This document shows, piece after piece, positions 60,272-64,000 of a DNA stretch of 64,000 bases. The translations under genes and the position numbers were made by a program. Each line of letters begins with the position of its first letter. The stretch's first letter is position 1. The stretch comes from CAWIMX01 sp963792785 (GTDB lineage Bacteria; Acidobacteriota; Vicinamibacteria; Vicinamibacterales; CAVVIG01), in the NCBI GenBank assembly GCA_963792785.1, contig CAWBXO010000002.1:62001-126000 (forward strand), in the 5' to 3' direction. The notes under the pieces were generated by a model. The model saw nothing but the letters and a program-made list of their open reading frames with translations, was not told where the DNA came from and did not search any database.

Positions 60272-63200
60272 ACTCTGCGTCCGCCGGCCCGTCTTCGCGA
60301 CGATGCTCGTCCTGTCGCTGACGGTGGTCGGCGCCTACTCGTTCATCGGCCTCGGCGTCGATCAGTTCCCGAACGTCGACCTGCCGACGGTGACGGTAAC
60401 CGTCTCCAACCCCGGCGCGTCCCCCGAACAGATCGAAACCGAAATCACCAAGCCGATCGAGGGCGCGGTGAACACGATCAGCGGCATCGACCAGCTGAGC
60501 TCGACGTCGGTCGAGGGCCAGTCGGTCGTGGTCATCACGTTCCTGCTCGAGAAGAGCGGCGACGTGGCCGCCCAGGAAGTGCGCGACCGTGTCGGCCTGA
60601 TCGCGCCGCAGCTGCCCGACACCGCGGAGGTGCCGGTCGTGCAGAAGATGGACCCGGGCGCCGGACCCATCATGCAGATCGCGGTCAGCGGCAACCGGCC
60701 GCTGCGCGAGGTCACCCAGATCGCGGACAAGCAGATCAAGCAGCGGCTGGAGAGCGTGAACGGCGTCGGCCAGATCCGGATTCTCGGCGGCGCCGAGCGG
60801 GAGATTCAGCTCCGCCTCGATCCCGATCGCATGCGCGCGTACGACATCGGCGTCAACGACGTGGCGACGGCGCTGCGCCAGCAGAACCTCGAGATGCCCG
60901 CCGGGCGCGTGTCGGAAGGCGCGCGCGAGCTCACGCTGCGGACGATGGGCAAGATCACCGATCCGCGCGACTTCAACGCCATCGCCATCGCCAGCCGCGG
61001 CGGCTACGTGGTCCGGCTCAGCGACATCGGCGAGGCCGTCGACGCGCAGGAAGAGCTGCGCAGCGCCTCGTTCCTGAACGGCCGGCCGTCGGTCACGCTG
61101 GTCGTCCAGAAACAGTCGGGGCAGAACACGGTGGCCACGGCCGACGAGGTCAAGGCGCGCCTCGCCGCGCTGCAGGCGGCGCTGCCGTCGGACATCCGCG
61201 TGCGGATCAGCAGCGACCAGTCGGTCTTCATCCAGGCCGCGATCTCGTCGCTCGAGCACCATCTCGTGCTCGGCAGCCTGCTGGCCAGCCTCGTGATCTT
61301 CTTCTTCCTCGCCAACTGGCGGACGACGCTGATCTCGGCGGTGTCGATCCCGATCTCGATCATCTCCACGTTCGCGCTCATTCGCGCGATGGGCTACACG
61401 CTGAACCAGTTGACGATGCTCGGGCTCACGCTGATGGTCGGCGTCGTGATCGACGACGCGATCATCGTGCTCGAGAACATCTACCGGTTCATGGAGGAGA
61501 AGGGCCTGCCGCCCTTCGAGGCGGCCATCGAGGGCACGCGCGAAATCGGCCTCGCCGTCATGGCGACGACGCTCTCGCTGATGGCGGTGTTCGTGCCGGT
61601 CGGCTTCATGGGCGGAATCGTCGGGCGCTTCATGTCGTCGTTCGGCCTCACGGCGGCGTTCGCCATCGGCATCTCGCTCCTCGTGTCGTTCACGCTGGTG
61701 CCGATGCTCAGCTCGCGCTTCATCAAGCTGAAGCCGGGCGGCTCCGGCCACAAGTCGAAAGACTCGGTGTTCTTCAAGCCGATCGAGTCCGCCTACATGG
61801 CCATGCTGCGATGGTCGATGGCGCACCGCGCGGTCGTCGTCGTCGTGTGCGCGCTCGTCATCGGCAGCACCGTGCCGCTCTTCCAGGTGATCGGGAAGAA
61901 CTTCACGCCCGAGGAAGACCAGGGCGAGCTTCAGATCAGGGTGCGCGCGCCCGAAGGCACGGGCCTCGCGTCGGCGACGACGCTGCTCACGCGGATCTCC
62001 CAGGACGTGCGGGCGTTCCCCGAGGTCGTCGACACGCTGACGACCGTGGGCGGCGGCAGCAGCCAGTCGTTCGGGCCGTCCACGCCCGGCAGCGTCAACT
62101 CCGGCACCATCAACGTCCAGCTCGTCCCCGCAACCGAGCGGAAGGCGTCGCTGGCGGACATCATCGCCCGCACGCGGCAGCTCGTGGCGCAGTATGCGGG
62201 CGGGCTGCGCACGAGCGTCCAGGCGGTGGGTGGTCCGGGCGGCGGCTCCGGGGTGCAGTACTCCATCTCGGGACCTGATCTCGAGCGGCTCGGATCGATC
62301 TCCGAGACGCTGCTCGCCGGCGTCCAGAAGCTGCCGGAAGCCGTCGACGCGGACACGTCGCTGGTCGTCGGCCGGCCCGAGCTGCGCGTCGACATCGACC
62401 GCCAGCGCGCGGCCGACCTCGGCGTGCGCGTCCAGGACATCGCCCAGGCGCTCAACATGCTGGTCGGCGGCAGCGTGGTGACGCCTGTTCGACGTCGGCG
62501 AAGATCAGTACAACGTCAGGCTCCGCGCCGACGAGCGCTTCCGCAACAGCATCGACGGATTGCAGCGGATGACGGTGGCGTCGAGCCGGAAGGGCGTCGT
62601 CACGCTGGGCGAAGTCGTGCACATCACGCCGTCCACGGGGCCGTCGAGCATCAATCGTCTGAACCGCGAGCGCCAGGTCACGCTGTCGGCGAACGTGGCG
62701 GAGGGCAGTTCGCAGCAGGCGCTCATCGCCCATATCCAGGAACTGGTCGACGCGCAGCACCTGCCGGCGGACTATCAGGCGGCGCCCGCGGGCCAGTCGG
62801 CCGAGCTCGCCCGGACGGCGACGTACTTCATCATCGCCATCTCGCTGTCGTTCGTCTTCATGTACATCGTGCTGGCGGCGCAGTTCGAGTCGTTCCTGCA
62901 CCCGGTCACGATCCTGCTGACGCTGCCGATGGCGGTGCCCTTCGGCCTGCTCTCGCTGCTCGTCGGCGGCCAGACGGTGAACATCTTCTCGGGGCTCGGC
63001 CTGCTGCTGCTCTTCGGCATCGTGAAGAAGAACGCGATCCTCCAGATCGACCACACCATCGGCCTGCGCGCCGGCGGCCTGCCGCGCCTCGAGGCGATCC
63101 TGCAGGCGAACCGCGACCGGCTCCGGCCGATCCTGATGACGACGATGGCGCTGGTGGCGGGGATGTTGCCGCTGGTGTTTTCGAGCGATGCTGGCGCGGC

Positions 63201-63369
63201 GACCAATCGAACGATCGGCATCCTGGTCGTCGGCGGCCAGACGCTGTGCCTGCTGCTGACGCTGCTGGCCGTGCCCGTGCTCTACTCCCTGTTCGACGAC
63301 CTGCAGGCGTGGCGCTTCGGGACGCGCGCGGCCAAGGTCCGCGGCGCCGAAGTCACGCCGGCTTCATGA
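60255..63369 (+). pseudogene. RND multidrug efflux pump with one +1 frameshift
   Basis: Complete HAE1-type pump, about 1037 residues when corrected. N-terminal TM1 (FATMLVLSLTVVGAYSFIGL), the porter domain (FPNVDLPTVTVTVSNPGASP), GVVIDDAIIVLENIYR with the proton-relay Asp pair in TM4, and the second half with FVFMYIVLAAQFESFLHP and LFGIVKKNAILQID. One extra C at 62483-62485 breaks the frame after ALNMLVGGSVVT; homology continues as LFDVGEDQYNVRLRADERF in the next frame. The adaptor gene precedes it. A single indel in an otherwise perfect gene suggests a sequence error. Confidence 0.82.
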
Positions 63370-63464
63370 ACGGCGCGGGACAATAGGCAGTATTAGCGGG
63401 TCTGCGGGCGACATAAGGCCCATTCTCAGACCCAGCCCCCCTCCGGACAGCTGCGTCATGTCAG

Positions 63465-64000
63465 TCACTCCAAGGATGTTTTTGCCGCGTACCATCCGTC
63501 GGACTTGCAGAGTCCCAGTCGAATGATCCCTGTGGCGGTCGAGGGCGAGACGATCCGGCCGGAGAGGACGACGCCGTCGCCGTCGGCAAATGAAAACTCG
63601 CCGCCCGTCACCGGACGCGGCGGCGAGAACGTCACGGTCGTGGTGTACTCAGGATACGCGTCGTCATAGGTCTCGCACGTCGCGCCGAGGATCAGGTCGT
63701 CCCGGATCGTGAAGCGGATGGGAGTGTCCTGGCCGTTGTTGCCCATACCAAACCAGGCGCCATTGAAGTCGAACGTCTCCGGGGGCGCATACGTGAAGGC
63801 GTCGGGCAGCGTGACGGATTCTCCGTTCTGACCGCGCACGACGACGTCCACGATCCCGGCGGCATGCGCGGGCGTATAGACATACAACTGGGCGCCGGGA
63901 TAGCGGCCGTCGAACGTGCCCTCCACCGTGACGCCGCCGAAGGCCACCGACGTCGCGAGGGCGGAGCCGACAATGGTCACCGCGGTCGCGCCGCCGGTCG
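63465..64000 (-). CDS. IPT/TIG-domain exported protein (5'-partial)
   Basis: The C-terminal part of a larger protein whose start lies beyond base 64000; the frame stays open to the window edge. The visible N-terminal part is an IPT/TIG domain (AVTIVGSALATSVAFGG, VDVVVRGQNGESVTL). The remainder is a beta-rich domain with FDFNGAWFGMGNNGQDTPI and two Cys (ATCETYDD, GLCKSDGW) that could pair. No function can be assigned. The 95 bases between it and the convergent RND gene hold no recognisable repeat. Confidence 0.6.
   Translation of the reverse strand, partial: TGGATAVTIVGSALATSVAFGGVTVEGTFDGRYPGAQLYVYTPAHAAGIVDVVVRGQNGESVTLPDAFTYAPPETFDFNGAWFGMGNNGQDTPIRFTIRDDLILGATCETYDDAYPEYTTTVTFSPPRPVTGGEFSFADGDGVVLSGRIVSPSTATGIIRLGLCKSDGWYAAKTSLE

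Overview
The window is uniformly GC-rich, densely coded DNA from a Gram-negative (diderm) bacterium. The gene content points to Acidobacteriota, most likely a Vicinamibacteria-type lineage. This rests on PQQ dehydrogenases with cytochrome c partners, DUF5916/DUF6351/DUF6152 proteins, abundant secreted S9/M61 peptidases, a TamB-BamA envelope protein, an RND efflux pair and many receiver/PilZ/histidine kinase proteins. The taxonomy is an inference from family composition; no rRNA or marker gene is present. I saw no tRNA, rRNA, CRISPR array, insertion sequence, phage or plasmid gene.

Layout. 0-3.2 kb: a 5'-truncated FAD-linked oxidase, a His-rich exported peptide and an exported protein of a type I associate with copper loci. 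3.3-6.9 kb (minus): a membrane protein, an M61 glycyl aminopeptidase, a double-thioredoxin-fold oxidoreductase and a zinc-ribbon protein. 7.0-11.6 kb (plus): an S9 peptidase, a frame-broken PAS-kinase-receiver protein and a TPR protein. 11.7-18.0 kb (minus): one giant gene joining TamB to a POTRA/BamA-type barrel. 18.1-25.8 kb (plus): a cation/proton antiporter, a redoxin fused to a DsbD-alpha-like domain, DUF5916, DUF6351 and an UlaG-like metallo-beta-lactamase-fold protein. 25.9-31.1 kb (minus): an apparent operon of an APH-type kinase fused to a P-loop kinase, a ROK/polyphosphate-glucokinase-like protein, a cNMP-binding histidine kinase and a receiver protein fused to a cysteine-less thioredoxin-reductase module. 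31.2-42.0 kb: an acyl-activating ligase, Amt, DUF983, an NHL propeller, three REC/PEGA/PilZ-type proteins, a DAACS symporter and a broken four-helix-bundle gene. 42.3-57.1 kb: two PQQ dehydrogenases, a parallel beta-helix protein, a Tat-exported alpha/beta hydrolase, PPK2, a cluster of small secreted acidobacterial families, a cytochrome-esterase-PDZ fusion, a cytochrome c and gamma-glutamyltranspeptidase. 57.2-63.4 kb: RecQ and an RND efflux pair. The last 0.5 kb holds a truncated IPT/TIG protein.

Three themes run through the window. First, several unrelated low-complexity repeat families sit only between genes. They lie mostly between convergent genes, often form long inverted repeats, and often abut or supply stop codons. 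Second, about fourteen single-base insertions, all +1, break otherwise conserved frames in five genes; eleven lie in 53.2-56.5 kb. They look like uncorrected indels or local decay. Third, several genes are unusual fusions: TamB-BamA, receiver-glutaredoxin-TrxR, cytochrome-esterase-PDZ, redoxin-DsbD alpha and APH-kinase.
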